NCBI GenBank assembly: GCA_000014925.1
Contig: CP000474.1
Coordinates: forward strand, 620,001 to 684,000
Source: Paenarthrobacter aurescens TC1
GTDB lineage: Bacteria > Actinomycetota > Actinomycetes > Actinomycetales > Micrococcaceae
Reading direction: 5' to 3'
DNA length: 64,000 nucleotides
Of the stretch, positions 8,178 to 15,730 are shown piece after piece. How positions within the stretch are numbered: the first letter of the stretch is position 1; each line of letters begins with the position of its first letter. A model generated the notes under the pieces. The model did no database searches. It was given only the letters and a program-made list of their open reading frames with translations, and was not told the origin of the DNA. Both the position numbers and the translations under genes were made by a program.

Positions 8178-8603
8178 ATGATGCATGTCAACGATCCGGC
8201 CGTCGTCGAGCGGTTGATGCGAACCAAAGGCACCTGGGCCGTCGTGGGCCTTAGCACCAACCAATGGCGCTCCGCGTATGACGTCTCGCTCTATGTCAGG
8301 GACACCATGGGCATGGAGATCATTCCCGTCAACCTCAAGGGCGAGGATGTGCACGGCGAAAAGGGGTACAAGAGCCTTGCTGACATTCCCGAGGCCAAGC
8401 ACCCCATCGACGTTGTTGAATGTTTCGTTAATTCCCAGCGCGTAGGCGCGGTAATAGATCAGGCGATTGCGATAGGCGCCAAGGCCGTGTGGCTGCAGTT
8501 GGGCGTCTTCGACGACGACGCCGCACAGCGCGCACGCGAAGCCGGACTGGACGTGGTGGTCAACTCGTGCCCGGCACGTGAAGGCTGGCATTACGGCCTG
8601 TAA
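8178..8603 (+). CDS. CoA-binding domain protein (YccU-like)
   Basis: 141 residues, a single CoA-binding Rossmann domain. GTWAVVGLSTNQWRSAYDVSLYV contains the nucleotide-binding strand-loop-helix, followed by IIPVNLKGEDVHGEKGYKSLADIP and the family-typical PIDVVECFVNSQRVG and AKAVWLQLGVFDDDAAQRAREAGLDVVVNSCP. Family size matches (about 135-145 aa). Role unproven: members bind CoA or a related nucleotide. Tandem ATG at 8178 and 8181; either could be the start. The 9-bp gap after the preceding gene suggests cotranscription. Confidence 0.85.
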   Translation: MMHVNDPAVVERLMRTKGTWAVVGLSTNQWRSAYDVSLYVRDTMGMEIIPVNLKGEDVHGEKGYKSLADIPEAKHPIDVVECFVNSQRVGAVIDQAIAIGAKAVWLQLGVFDDDAAQRAREAGLDVVVNSCPAREGWHYGL

Positions 8604-8666
8604 TTCGAGGACGGATTCATCTGCTAGATTTCAGCTGAATCATTTCTTGAGTCTTGGGGGACAGCC

Positions 8667-9581
8667 ATGTTCGGCGGCCATTCTGCGGTGTCTATTTCCA
8701 CTCCCAGCAGACGGGCCGTCTTCAGTGTTTTAGGTGCTTCCGTGGTGGCAGGCCTGACGGCTTGCACTGCCGCTGAAGGCGCTGAAACCACTCAAGGCGC
8801 TGGAACCACTCAAGGCGCTGGAACCACTCAAGGCGCTGGAACCGCTCAACGCTCGACGCCGGCGCTGACGCCGACTACCGCTGCCGAGTCGCCCGGGGTT
8901 CCGCCCGCATCCGCGTCCCCGACGCCCACCCCCACGCCCACCAAACGCATCCGGCGCACTTTCATCCCGGATTACCAGCTGCCGCCGATCGTCAGTGGCC
9001 TGGCTCCGGTGATCACCAAAATCGAGACCAAGCACCCGGTGGTGTTCCTGACCATCGATGACGGCAACATCAAAACACCGGAGTCGATCAAGCTCATGGC
9101 GGAGTACGACTATCCGTCGTCACTGTTCCTCACCAAGGACACCATCGCGGACAACCCGGCGTTCTTCAACGCGTTCAAAGCCCAGGGCAGCTTGATCGAG
9201 AACCACACGGTGACCCACAACATCAACATGGTGCGGCAGTGGGGTTACCAGCAGCAGCTGAACGACATGGTGGGCATGCAGGAGTACGCGTTGCAGCACT
9301 ATGGGCGCCGTCCCACACTGTTCCGGCCGCCGGGAGGCGCATATTCCAATGTGATGCGCCAAGCTGTGGCTGACGCCGGCATGAAGGCGATCATTACGTG
9401 GGAGGCGAAAGCAAACGCCGGGAAGATGGACTACCAGGTGGGCAACGCACTGCGTCCCGGCGATATTGTCCTCATGCACTTCCGGGCCGAGTTTGCAGCC
9501 GACCTCGCTGCTTTCCGCGCCGCCCAGTTGGCGGCGGGACTGGAAGTGGTGCTGCTGGAGGACTTCCTCGGCGTGGCATAG
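8667..9581 (+). CDS. Polysaccharide deacetylase family lipoprotein
   Basis: 304 residues. The N-terminus SRRAVFSVLGASVVAGLTACT combines a twin-Arg-like n-region with a lipobox (LTAC), predicting a lipid-anchored extracellular protein. Residues about 38-65 are a Thr/Gln/Gly linker made of four 6-residue repeats, then a Pro/Thr linker. The NodB domain (about 125-300) shows VVFLTIDDGN (metal-binding DD), ENHTVTHNIN (His pair), LFRPPGGAYSN and GDIVLMHF. Substrate is probably peptidoglycan or another N-acetylated glycan. ATG at 8667 with SD-like GGGGGACAG upstream. Confidence 0.87.
   Translation: MFGGHSAVSISTPSRRAVFSVLGASVVAGLTACTAAEGAETTQGAGTTQGAGTTQGAGTAQRSTPALTPTTAAESPGVPPASASPTPTPTPTKRIRRTFIPDYQLPPIVSGLAPVITKIETKHPVVFLTIDDGNIKTPESIKLMAEYDYPSSLFLTKDTIADNPAFFNAFKAQGSLIENHTVTHNINMVRQWGYQQQLNDMVGMQEYALQHYGRRPTLFRPPGGAYSNVMRQAVADAGMKAIITWEAKANAGKMDYQVGNALRPGDIVLMHFRAEFAADLAAFRAAQLAAGLEVVLLEDFLGVA
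8778..8849 (+). repeat. Four tandem 18-bp repeats in the deacetylase linker
   Basis: Units at 8778, 8796, 8814 and 8832 share GGCGCTGGAACCACTCAA; the first and last differ by one base each. Each encodes GA(G/E)TTQ-type hexapeptides between the lipobox and the catalytic domain. Near-identity implies recent slippage expansion. Confidence 0.92.
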
Positions 9582-9630
9582 GCGCGGCATCAGCGTGGCC
9601 CCTCGCTCGGAGCACCAGTAGGCTCTCCCC

Positions 9631-10041
9631 ATGGACGTTCCCACCCTCCGCGCCATTTGCCTGGGCTTTCCCGGCGCGTTCGAAGACTTCCCGTTCGGGC
9701 CTGAAACCTCCGTGTTCAAGGTGCGTTCCGCCGTCGCCGGTGGTTCGCGTCAAGAGGCCAAGATGTTCGCACTGTCCAGTATGGATCCGGAGAACTGGTC
9801 CGTAAGCCTCAAGTGCGAGCCCGCGTTGGCCGAGCAACTCAGGGCAGCGAACCCCGAGATCACCGGTGCCTGGCATATGAACAAGACCCATTGGAACGGC
9901 GTTCGCTTGGATGGAACACTGCCCGACGACATGATCCGGGACATGGTGGAGGATTCCTATGACCTGGTGGTGGCCACTCTGAGCCGCCGGCAACAGGAGC
10001 AACTCGGCTGGGCCAGGCTCGCTAAACCGCAAGGCAACTGA
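9631..10041 (+). CDS. MmcQ/YjbR family DNA-binding-like protein
   Basis: 136 residues matching the MmcQ/YjbR (CyaY-like fold) family: LRAICLGFPGAFEDFPFGPETSVFKV at the N-terminus, MFALSSMD, SLKCEPALAEQLRA, then ITGAWHMNKTHWNGVRLDG and DDMIRDMVEDSYDLVVATLS. The family is small, cytoplasmic and of uncertain function; a DNA-binding role is suggested from fold. ATG at 9631. It stands alone between the deacetylase and a TPR-like gene. Confidence 0.88.
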   Translation: MDVPTLRAICLGFPGAFEDFPFGPETSVFKVRSAVAGGSRQEAKMFALSSMDPENWSVSLKCEPALAEQLRAANPEITGAWHMNKTHWNGVRLDGTLPDDMIRDMVEDSYDLVVATLSRRQQEQLGWARLAKPQGN

Positions 10042-10137
10042 CACGCCCGCAAACCCCCTCCCCACGGCGCTGACATGGGACTAGATTGATACTGCATACC
10101 TAAAGACCTCAGCCATGCGCTGGTCAGGAGCGGTTTG

Positions 10138-10764
10138 ATGCTGGATCAGAAGACACTGGACCACCTTTGGAACTTTCGCGATCCGGCAGCCTCCGAGGCG
10201 ACGTTCCGCGCCGCGATGAGCGAGAAAGCTTACGACGCCGACGAACGCGCCGAGTTGGCAACCCAGCTTGGGCGGGCCATCAGTTTGCAGGGCCGCTTCG
10301 AAGAAGCCGATGCCCTTCTGGACGACATTGACGACGACGAGCCAACCGTGGGCGTGCGTATCCTCCTTGAGCGCGGGCGGGTTTTGAACTCCGGCGGACG
10401 AGGCGCCATGGCTGTGCCACTCCTGGAACAGGCGGCCGAGTTGGCGGACCATCTTGGTGAGGAATTCCTGGCCGTCGATGCCCTGCACATGCTCTCGATC
10501 GCAGATGCCGCGAATGCCGAAGTTTGGATGCGCAGCGCACTGGAATATGCCTCCACGGCCCATGATGAGCGAACCAAGCGCTGGATGATTGCTTTGCACG
10601 TCAGCCTCGGTGAGTTACTGCAGGGTAAAAAGCGGCTCACCGAAGCCATGGTGGAGTACCAATTGGCTGAACAATGGGCGGAACGACTGGGAACTGAGCG
10701 GCAGAGGGTCATGGCCCGGCATGCGATAACGGAGTGCGGAAAAGCTCTCGCGGAAGGCCCGTAG
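10138..10764 (+). CDS. TPR-like helical repeat protein of unknown function
   Basis: About 208 residues, predominantly helical, with TPR-like pairs such as LGRAISLQGRFEEADALLDD and RVLNSGGRGAMAVPLLEQAAELADHLG. The C-terminus has LGELLQGKKRLTEAMVEYQLAEQWAERLG. No catalytic motif or export signal. Start: ATG at 10138 has CAGGAGC about 8 bp upstream; an upstream in-frame TTG at 10135 is less likely. TPR scaffolds mediate protein contacts; the partner is unknown. Confidence 0.75.
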   Translation: MLDQKTLDHLWNFRDPAASEATFRAAMSEKAYDADERAELATQLGRAISLQGRFEEADALLDDIDDDEPTVGVRILLERGRVLNSGGRGAMAVPLLEQAAELADHLGEEFLAVDALHMLSIADAANAEVWMRSALEYASTAHDERTKRWMIALHVSLGELLQGKKRLTEAMVEYQLAEQWAERLGTERQRVMARHAITECGKALAEGP

Positions 10765-10776
10765 AAAGATCACGCT

Positions 10777-10915
10777 TTGACAAATGTTGATCGAAAGTAC
10801 CGAGAAAGATTGATTTTCGATCATTCGTGGTGAATTATGTCACAGAAGGTTGGTGCTGCCAGAGCGCCGACCCAGACTGTCTGACTGAACGGTTTTCCTG
10901 CCGCAACAGTCTGAC
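10777..10915 (+). promoter_or_regulatory. Promoter/operator region of ngcEFG with paired repeats
   Basis: TTGACA at 10777-10782 is a possible -35, without an obvious -10 at 17-18 bp. TGATCGAAA (10788-10796) and TTTCGATCA (10815-10823) form a 9-bp inverted repeat. CTGTCTGAC (10877-10885) and CAGTCTGAC (10907-10915) are near-identical copies 30 bp apart, and the first overlaps the palindrome CAGACTGTCTG (10873-10883). These are likely binding sites for one or two sugar-responsive regulators; no regulator gene adjoins. Confidence 0.5.
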
Positions 10916-10941
10916 ACTACGAGTCACTGGAGGGTTTAGAA

Positions 10942-12351
10942 ATGAACGTTCAGCACCAGTCCGTCGGTCGCCGTGGATTCCTGCGCGGAGCACTCGCAGC
11001 AGCCGTGCTTGTGCCCATGGGGGGAACCATTGCTTCCTGTGCCGCCGGTGGTGGCAGCACGACTGCCGGCCCCACGGGCACTGTTTCCGACACCAACCCG
11101 TTTGGCATGGCGGAAAAGGCGACCCTCGACGCCGTGATCTTCAAGGGTGGCTACGGCATCGACTACGTCGAGTTCGCCGGCAAGATCTTTGAAAAGACCC
11201 ACGAGGGTTCCACGGCCAAGATCTCACCGTCCACGGATATCGCGCAGGAGCTCCAGCCGCGCTTCGTCGGTGGCAACCCGCCGGACCTGATCGACAACTC
11301 CGGCGCGAAGAGAATCGGCTTCAGCACCATCCTGCCTCAGCTTGAGGACCTCACCAGCGTTGTGGAGGCCAAGAACCTCGAAGGCAAGGTCATCAAGGAC
11401 ACCCTCTATGGGGGCGTATTGGCTCCCGGCACCTTCGAAGGCAAGCTCGCCGCGGTCAACTACGTGCTGACCGTCTACGCCCTGTGGTACTCAGATTCAC
11501 TCCTCAAGGAGAACGGCTGGACTGTTCCCAAGACCTGGGACGAGCTGTATGCCCTGGGCGAGCAGGCGAAGGCCAAAGGCAAGTACCTGTTTGTCTGGGG
11601 CAAGGAAGCGGCCACGTACTACCAGGAGCTGGCGATTGACTCCGCAATCAAGGAAGGCGGTGACGAGGTTCGGCTCGGACTTGAGAACCTCAAGGAAGGT
11701 TGCTGGTCGCACCCGGCCATCCAGTCCGTTTTCACGGCCTTGGACAAGATCGTCAAGGCAGGCTTCTTCAAGCCGGGCGGTTCCGGCACGCAGTTCACGG
11801 CAGCGCAGGCTCAGTGGAGCAACGCCCAAGATGCAGTGTTCTACCCCTCCGGTTCGTGGATCGAAAACGAAATGAAGGACCAGACGAAGGCTGGCTTCAA
11901 CATGATGGGTGCGCCGGTTCCGACACTGACCTCGAGCCCGAAGATGCCTTACACCGCACTCCACAGCGCTGCGGGCGAGCCGTTCATTGTTCCGTCGCAG
12001 GGCAAGAACGCTGCCGGCGGCAAAGAACTGCTCCGCATCATGCTGTCCAAGGAAGCTGCAACCAACTTCGCCAAGACCAAGCTCGCACCCACCATCGTCA
12101 AGGACACAGTCCCGGCCGACGGTTTCGGTTCCACGGCGCTGGTCTCGCAGACCAAGCTGCTAGAAGATGCCGGAGACGACATCTTTACCTGGACGTTCGT
12201 GGACTTGTACGGAACCAACAAGGACCAGCTCGTCGTGTGGAACACGTTCCTCGACGGCAAGTCCGACGTCGCCACCCTTACGTCTGCATTGCAAAACATC
12301 ACGGACAAGGTCCGCAACGACAGCTCGGTCAAGAAGATCGAAGTGAAGTGA
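10942..12351 (+). CDS. ngcE: N-acetylglucosamine/chitobiose ABC transporter binding lipoprotein
   Basis: 469 residues. The Tat-type lipoprotein signal VGRRGFLRGALAAAVLVPMGG ends at a lipobox (IASC). The mature protein is a CUT1-family solute-binding protein with FAGKIFEKTHEGSTAKISPSTDIAQELQPRFVGGNPPDLIDN and YALWYSDSLLKENGWTVPKTWDEL, closely resembling NgcE of actinomycetes. It should capture GlcNAc or diacetylchitobiose outside the membrane for the two permeases encoded next. SD GGAGGG at 10929-10934. The ATG at 10942 is well placed. Exact sugar specificity is inferred. Confidence 0.85.
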   Translation: MNVQHQSVGRRGFLRGALAAAVLVPMGGTIASCAAGGGSTTAGPTGTVSDTNPFGMAEKATLDAVIFKGGYGIDYVEFAGKIFEKTHEGSTAKISPSTDIAQELQPRFVGGNPPDLIDNSGAKRIGFSTILPQLEDLTSVVEAKNLEGKVIKDTLYGGVLAPGTFEGKLAAVNYVLTVYALWYSDSLLKENGWTVPKTWDELYALGEQAKAKGKYLFVWGKEAATYYQELAIDSAIKEGGDEVRLGLENLKEGCWSHPAIQSVFTALDKIVKAGFFKPGGSGTQFTAAQAQWSNAQDAVFYPSGSWIENEMKDQTKAGFNMMGAPVPTLTSSPKMPYTALHSAAGEPFIVPSQGKNAAGGKELLRIMLSKEAATNFAKTKLAPTIVKDTVPADGFGSTALVSQTKLLEDAGDDIFTWTFVDLYGTNKDQLVVWNTFLDGKSDVATLTSALQNITDKVRNDSSVKKIEVK

Positions 12352-13373
12352 CTTCAGTGAAAACTCAGCAGAGCCGGAGCGACGACGGGCTGACCGCCGT
12401 CGTTCCGGCCACGGCTCCGCAGCAAGTGGTTAAGCGGCGTCGGAAGCCGTTGACGTGGGACAAGGTCAGCTTCTTCGCGGTGTTCCTCGGACTACCGCTG
12501 GCGATCTACCTTTTGTTCGTGATTTGGCCTTTCGTTCAGGCGTTTGGATACTCGTTGACCGACTGGTCAGGTTTTTCGCCTACCCAGAACTTCATCGGTC
12601 TGGAGAACTACGCCAAGATCTTTACGGACGACATTTTCATGAAGGCCATGGGGAACAACATCCTCCTGGTCATCTTCCTCCCGATCATCACTATCATCCT
12701 CAGCCTGGTGCTGGCGTCCTTGGTGACGGTTGGCGGGAGCAGCAAAGGCCAGATCAAGGGCCTTCGGAATTCCAGTTTCTACCGTGTTGTGTCGTTCTTC
12801 CCGTACACCATCCCGGCGATCGCCATTGGCATCATGTGGGGTCAGATTTACGACCCCTCCGGTGGCCTGCTGAACGGCATCCTCACCGGGCTCGGCTTTG
12901 ACCAGTTCAAGGACTTTGCCTGGCTGGGTGACAAGAACACGGCCATGATTGCCACTATGTTCGTGATCGTGTGGGGCTTTGTTGGCTTCTACATGGTGCT
13001 CTTTGTTGCCGGTATCAAAGGCATTCCTGCCGAGCTGTTCGAGGCCGCCAGGATCGATGGCGCGGGTCGTTTCCGCACTGCAGTGTCCATCACCATCCCT
13101 TTGATTCGGGACAACATCCAGACTGCCTACATTTACATGGGAATCCTGGCCTTGGACGCGTTCGTTTACATGGCGGCACTGAACTCGGGCGGCGGCCCGG
13201 ACAACTCCACGCTGGTCATGGCACAGCAGCTGTTCTTTACCGCATTCAGCAAGGGACAGTTCGGCCTCGCCAGCGCCATGGGCGTCGTGTTGGCCGTTGC
13301 CACGCTGATCTTCTCCGGATTGGTCTTCCTGGTCAACCGGCTCACCGGCGGCGATAAGGATGTGAGCCTGTAA
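12348..13373 (+). CDS. ngcF: Sugar ABC transporter permease, CUT1 first subunit
   Basis: About 341 residues. A basic cytoplasmic N-terminus (VVKRRRKPLTWDKVS) precedes six transmembrane helices. The EAA loop is GIPAELFEAARIDGAGRFRTAVSITIPLI, which docks the ATPase. GTG at 12348 overlaps the ngcE stop (GTGA); a GTG at 12357 is an alternative. The open frame extends far upstream inside ngcE, but that part is antisense-like noise. Order binding protein-permease-permease with no ATPase gene is normal for CUT1 importers energised by a shared MsiK-type ATPase. Confidence 0.88.
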   Translation: MTSVKTQQSRSDDGLTAVVPATAPQQVVKRRRKPLTWDKVSFFAVFLGLPLAIYLLFVIWPFVQAFGYSLTDWSGFSPTQNFIGLENYAKIFTDDIFMKAMGNNILLVIFLPIITIILSLVLASLVTVGGSSKGQIKGLRNSSFYRVVSFFPYTIPAIAIGIMWGQIYDPSGGLLNGILTGLGFDQFKDFAWLGDKNTAMIATMFVIVWGFVGFYMVLFVAGIKGIPAELFEAARIDGAGRFRTAVSITIPLIRDNIQTAYIYMGILALDAFVYMAALNSGGGPDNSTLVMAQQLFFTAFSKGQFGLASAMGVVLAVATLIFSGLVFLVNRLTGGDKDVSL

Positions 13374-14266
13374 TGACAACCAAAGTCTCAACACCGGAAA
13401 TGAAGTCACTGCATTTCCAGCCGCGCACCCCGGCAACAACCACGGGCGACAAAGTGGTGGGCGCGGTGTCGCACACGGCGCTGACCATTTGGACGCTGAT
13501 CGTGATCCTTCCGCTGCTGTGGACGGTCATGTCATCGTTCAAGACCTCCAGCGAGATCTTTGCCTCACCGTTCGCCTTGCCGGCCGAATGGAAGCTGGAT
13601 AACTACACCAAGGCTTGGAGCGAGGCCGGCATCGGATCTGCCTTCCTCAACTCCGTGCTGGTTGTGGCGGTGGCATTGGTGATCGTCATGGTCCTCGGCG
13701 CCATGTGTGCTTACGTTCTGGCCCGCTACACATTCCCGGGGAGCAGAGCGATTTACTACCTGATGCTCGCCGGCCTGACCTTCCCGATCTTCCTGGCCAT
13801 GGTGCCGTTGTTCTTCGTCCTGAAGAACATGGGCCTCCTGAACACCCTGCCGGGTCTCATCTTGGTGTACGTGGGCTTCGCGCTTCCGTTCACGGTGTTC
13901 TTCCTGTTCTCCTTCTTCAAGTCGCTGCCTCACGAAATCACCGAAGCAGCAGCCTTGGACGGAGCAGGGGAGTGGCGGACGTTCTTCCAGGTCATGTTGC
14001 CGATGGCAAAGCCGGGCCTCGCTTCGGTTGCCATCTTCAACTTCCTGGGCCTGTGGAACCAGTTCCTCATTCCGGTGTCCATCAACGCCGCCGGTCCTCG
14101 CGTCCTGTCCCAAGAGCTCGCGGCCTTCGCTGGACAGATGGGTTACGCAGTGGACTTCGGCGCGCTCTTTGCAGCAGTTACGGTCACTGTGGTGCCGGTG
14201 CTGATTGTGTACATCATTTTCCAGCGCCAGCTGCAGGGTTCCGTATCGCAGGGCACCTCCAAGTAG
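13373..14266 (+). CDS. ngcG: Sugar ABC transporter permease, CUT1 second subunit
   Basis: 297 residues with six transmembrane helices and the EAA motif SLPHEITEAAALDGAGEWRTFFQVMLPMAKPGL. The N-terminal helix LTIWTLIVILPLLWTVMSSFKTSSEIFASPFALPAEW is typical of the MalG-side permease. The start overlaps the ngcF stop by one base (TAATG). A strong hairpin follows at 14290-14327, so ngcEFG ends here. Confidence 0.9.
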   Translation: MTTKVSTPEMKSLHFQPRTPATTTGDKVVGAVSHTALTIWTLIVILPLLWTVMSSFKTSSEIFASPFALPAEWKLDNYTKAWSEAGIGSAFLNSVLVVAVALVIVMVLGAMCAYVLARYTFPGSRAIYYLMLAGLTFPIFLAMVPLFFVLKNMGLLNTLPGLILVYVGFALPFTVFFLFSFFKSLPHEITEAAALDGAGEWRTFFQVMLPMAKPGLASVAIFNFLGLWNQFLIPVSINAAGPRVLSQELAAFAGQMGYAVDFGALFAAVTVTVVPVLIVYIIFQRQLQGSVSQGTSK

Positions 14267-14289
14267 TACAACCGAGCTAAAACAACGTT

Positions 14290-14327
14290 CGACGGCGGTC
14301 CTCACCTCACGGTGGGGGCCGCCGTCG
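14290..14327 (+). terminator. Terminator after ngcG
   Basis: CGACGGCGG (14290-14298) pairs with CCGCCGTCG (14319-14327); additional inner pairs strengthen the stem. No long T tract follows, as is common in high-GC actinobacteria. Confidence 0.75.
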
Positions 14328-14387
14328 GGCGTAAAAGGCAGTGACAGAATGGAACGGATTCTGTAATGCAACGAAAGGAAGCAGCCC

Positions 14388-14708
14388 GTGATCTTTATTG
14401 TGGTTAAGTTCAACGTCAAGCCCGAGTGGTCCGAGCGCTGGATGGACCTGGTGGCCGACTTCACTGAGGCGACCCGCGCAGAGCCCGGCAACTTGTGGTT
14501 CGACTGGTCCCGCAGCGTGGACAACACGAACGAGTTCGTCCTGGTGGAAGCTTTCCAGGACGACGCCGCGGAGGCCCACGTCAATAGCGATCACTTCAAG
14601 AAGGCCATGGCAGACATGCCGCAGGCACTGGTGGAGACCCCGCACATCATCAGCCGCCAGTTCGAAGGCAGCGGCTGGGACCGCATGGGTGAACTGACCA
14701 TCGCGTAG
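14388..14708 (+). CDS. Putative quinol monooxygenase / ABM domain protein
   Basis: 106 residues with an antibiotic-biosynthesis-monooxygenase (YgiN-like) ferredoxin fold: IFIVVKFNVKPEWSERWMDLV, EPGNLWFDWSRSVDNTNEFVLVEAFQDDAAEAHVNSDHFKKAM. Members oxidise quinols or act as small dimeric detoxifying proteins. GTG at 14388 follows AAAGGAAG by about 6-7 bases. Monocistronic, bounded by terminators on both sides. Confidence 0.87.
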   Translation: MIFIVVKFNVKPEWSERWMDLVADFTEATRAEPGNLWFDWSRSVDNTNEFVLVEAFQDDAAEAHVNSDHFKKAMADMPQALVETPHIISRQFEGSGWDRMGELTIA

Positions 14709-14740
14709 CGGCTGTACCGCATCCACCCACTTTGGAAGCA

Positions 14741-14784
14741 AACCGCCCCCGACACACCTTCAAAAAGGCGTGTCGGGGGCGGTT
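14741..14784. terminator. Bidirectional terminator
   Basis: AACCGCCCCCGACAC (14741-14755) pairs perfectly with GTGTCGGGGGCGGTT (14770-14784), 15-bp stem with T-rich flank. It lies between convergent genes (ABM protein and the flavin reductase operon) and can serve both. Confidence 0.93.
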
Positions 14785-14830
14785 TTGATTCAAAGAAGGT
14801 CGTGGTGGCACAGGCCCGTGACCGTACTAC

Positions 14831-15355
14831 TCAGAACATCCAGGGGATCTCCGCATGGCCGAAGTCGCTGAACGAGCCGAACCGGCCCGCCTTGAACGCC
14901 AGCACTTCGCCGTCCCTGTCCCGGCACGTGGTGACCTGGCCGAAGAAGACCTGGTGATCGCCGACGTCGTACTGCTGCACAACGGTGCAGTCCGCCTGGG
15001 CGAGGGCGCCCTTGATCACGGGAAGGCCGTTGTCGGTGATGTCGAAGTCTCCGTCGCCGAAGCGGTCGCCGCCGCGGACTGCGAACCGCCGTGCCACCGA
15101 CTCCTGCTTGGCGCCGAGGATGGACACAGCGAACTTGCCGCTCTCCATCAGGGCTTCGCCGGTCCGGGTACCGAAGTTCAGCGAAATCATCAGGATGGGA
15201 GGCTCCAAGCTGATGGAGGTCAGCGAGCTGATGGTCATCCCATATTGCTCGTCCTCATGCTGGGTGGTGACCACGGCGACGCCCGTGAGGAAGCGGCCCA
15301 TAGCGCGGCGCATCCCCATGGCGTCGGGGATGGTGAAGGCTGGTGCCAGGCTCAT
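14831..15355 (-). CDS. Flavin reductase (HpaC-like component of two-component monooxygenase)
   Basis: 174 residues of the flavin reductase-like FMN-binding split-barrel family: MRRAMGRFLTGVAVVTTQ, GMTISSLTSISLEPPILMISL, and the C-terminal DHQVFFGQVTTCRDRDGEVLAFKAGRFG. It should supply reduced FAD/FMN to the HpaB-type oxygenase of the same operon. It is the last gene, one base after the cupin stop, and ends before a strong terminator. Confidence 0.87.
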   Translation of the reverse strand: MSLAPAFTIPDAMGMRRAMGRFLTGVAVVTTQHEDEQYGMTISSLTSISLEPPILMISLNFGTRTGEALMESGKFAVSILGAKQESVARRFAVRGGDRFGDGDFDITDNGLPVIKGALAQADCTVVQQYDVGDHQVFFGQVTTCRDRDGEVLAFKAGRFGSFSDFGHAEIPWMF

Positions 15356-15356
15356 G

Positions 15357-15728
15357 TCAGTTGCTCCGCTCCGCTGGTGTGGGCTCCGTGTAATACCGAA
15401 CTTCGAACATTTTGGCTCCGTTCTCCGAAACCCATGGCCCGTGTTCCATGCCCGGCGGACGGGTGGCCCAGTCGCCGGCTTTGAAGGTCCGGCCTAGGCG
15501 CTGGTCCACGAACGAGCCCTCAAAGATGAAGACTTCTTCCCAGAAATCATGTGTGAGGACGCCGTTGGGTGAGGTGTCGGTGCCGGGCTCGAACTTGAGG
15601 ATGCGCGTGACGCTGTCGTTGTCCGAATCCCTGGCGAGGATGGCCTCGGACAGGCCTTCGATGTGCGGGTTGCAGGGTGCGAAGTCCACCGACGATACGG
15701 GGGTGAACTCGAATTCCGGCTTTGCCAT
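15357..15728 (-). CDS. Cupin-domain protein
   Basis: 123 residues. VTRILKFEPGTDTSPNGVLTHDFWEEVFIFEGSFVDQRLGRTFKAGDWATRPPGMEHGPW shows the two cupin motifs, with metal ligands of the H...E...H type, as in ChrR-like/quercetinase-like single cupins. Role in the operon unknown: possibly a dioxygenase, isomerase or hydrolase acting on the monooxygenase product. Two bases separate it from the HpaB-type gene. Confidence 0.8.
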   Translation of the reverse strand: MAKPEFEFTPVSSVDFAPCNPHIEGLSEAILARDSDNDSVTRILKFEPGTDTSPNGVLTHDFWEEVFIFEGSFVDQRLGRTFKAGDWATRPPGMEHGPWVSENGAKMFEVRYYTEPTPAERSN

Positions 15729-15730
15729 GG

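Noticed and set aside
11700..12347. 216-codon upstream extension of the ngcF frame
   Set aside because: It runs inside ngcE in another frame, has no permease homology, and the GTGA overlap at 12348 is a natural start.
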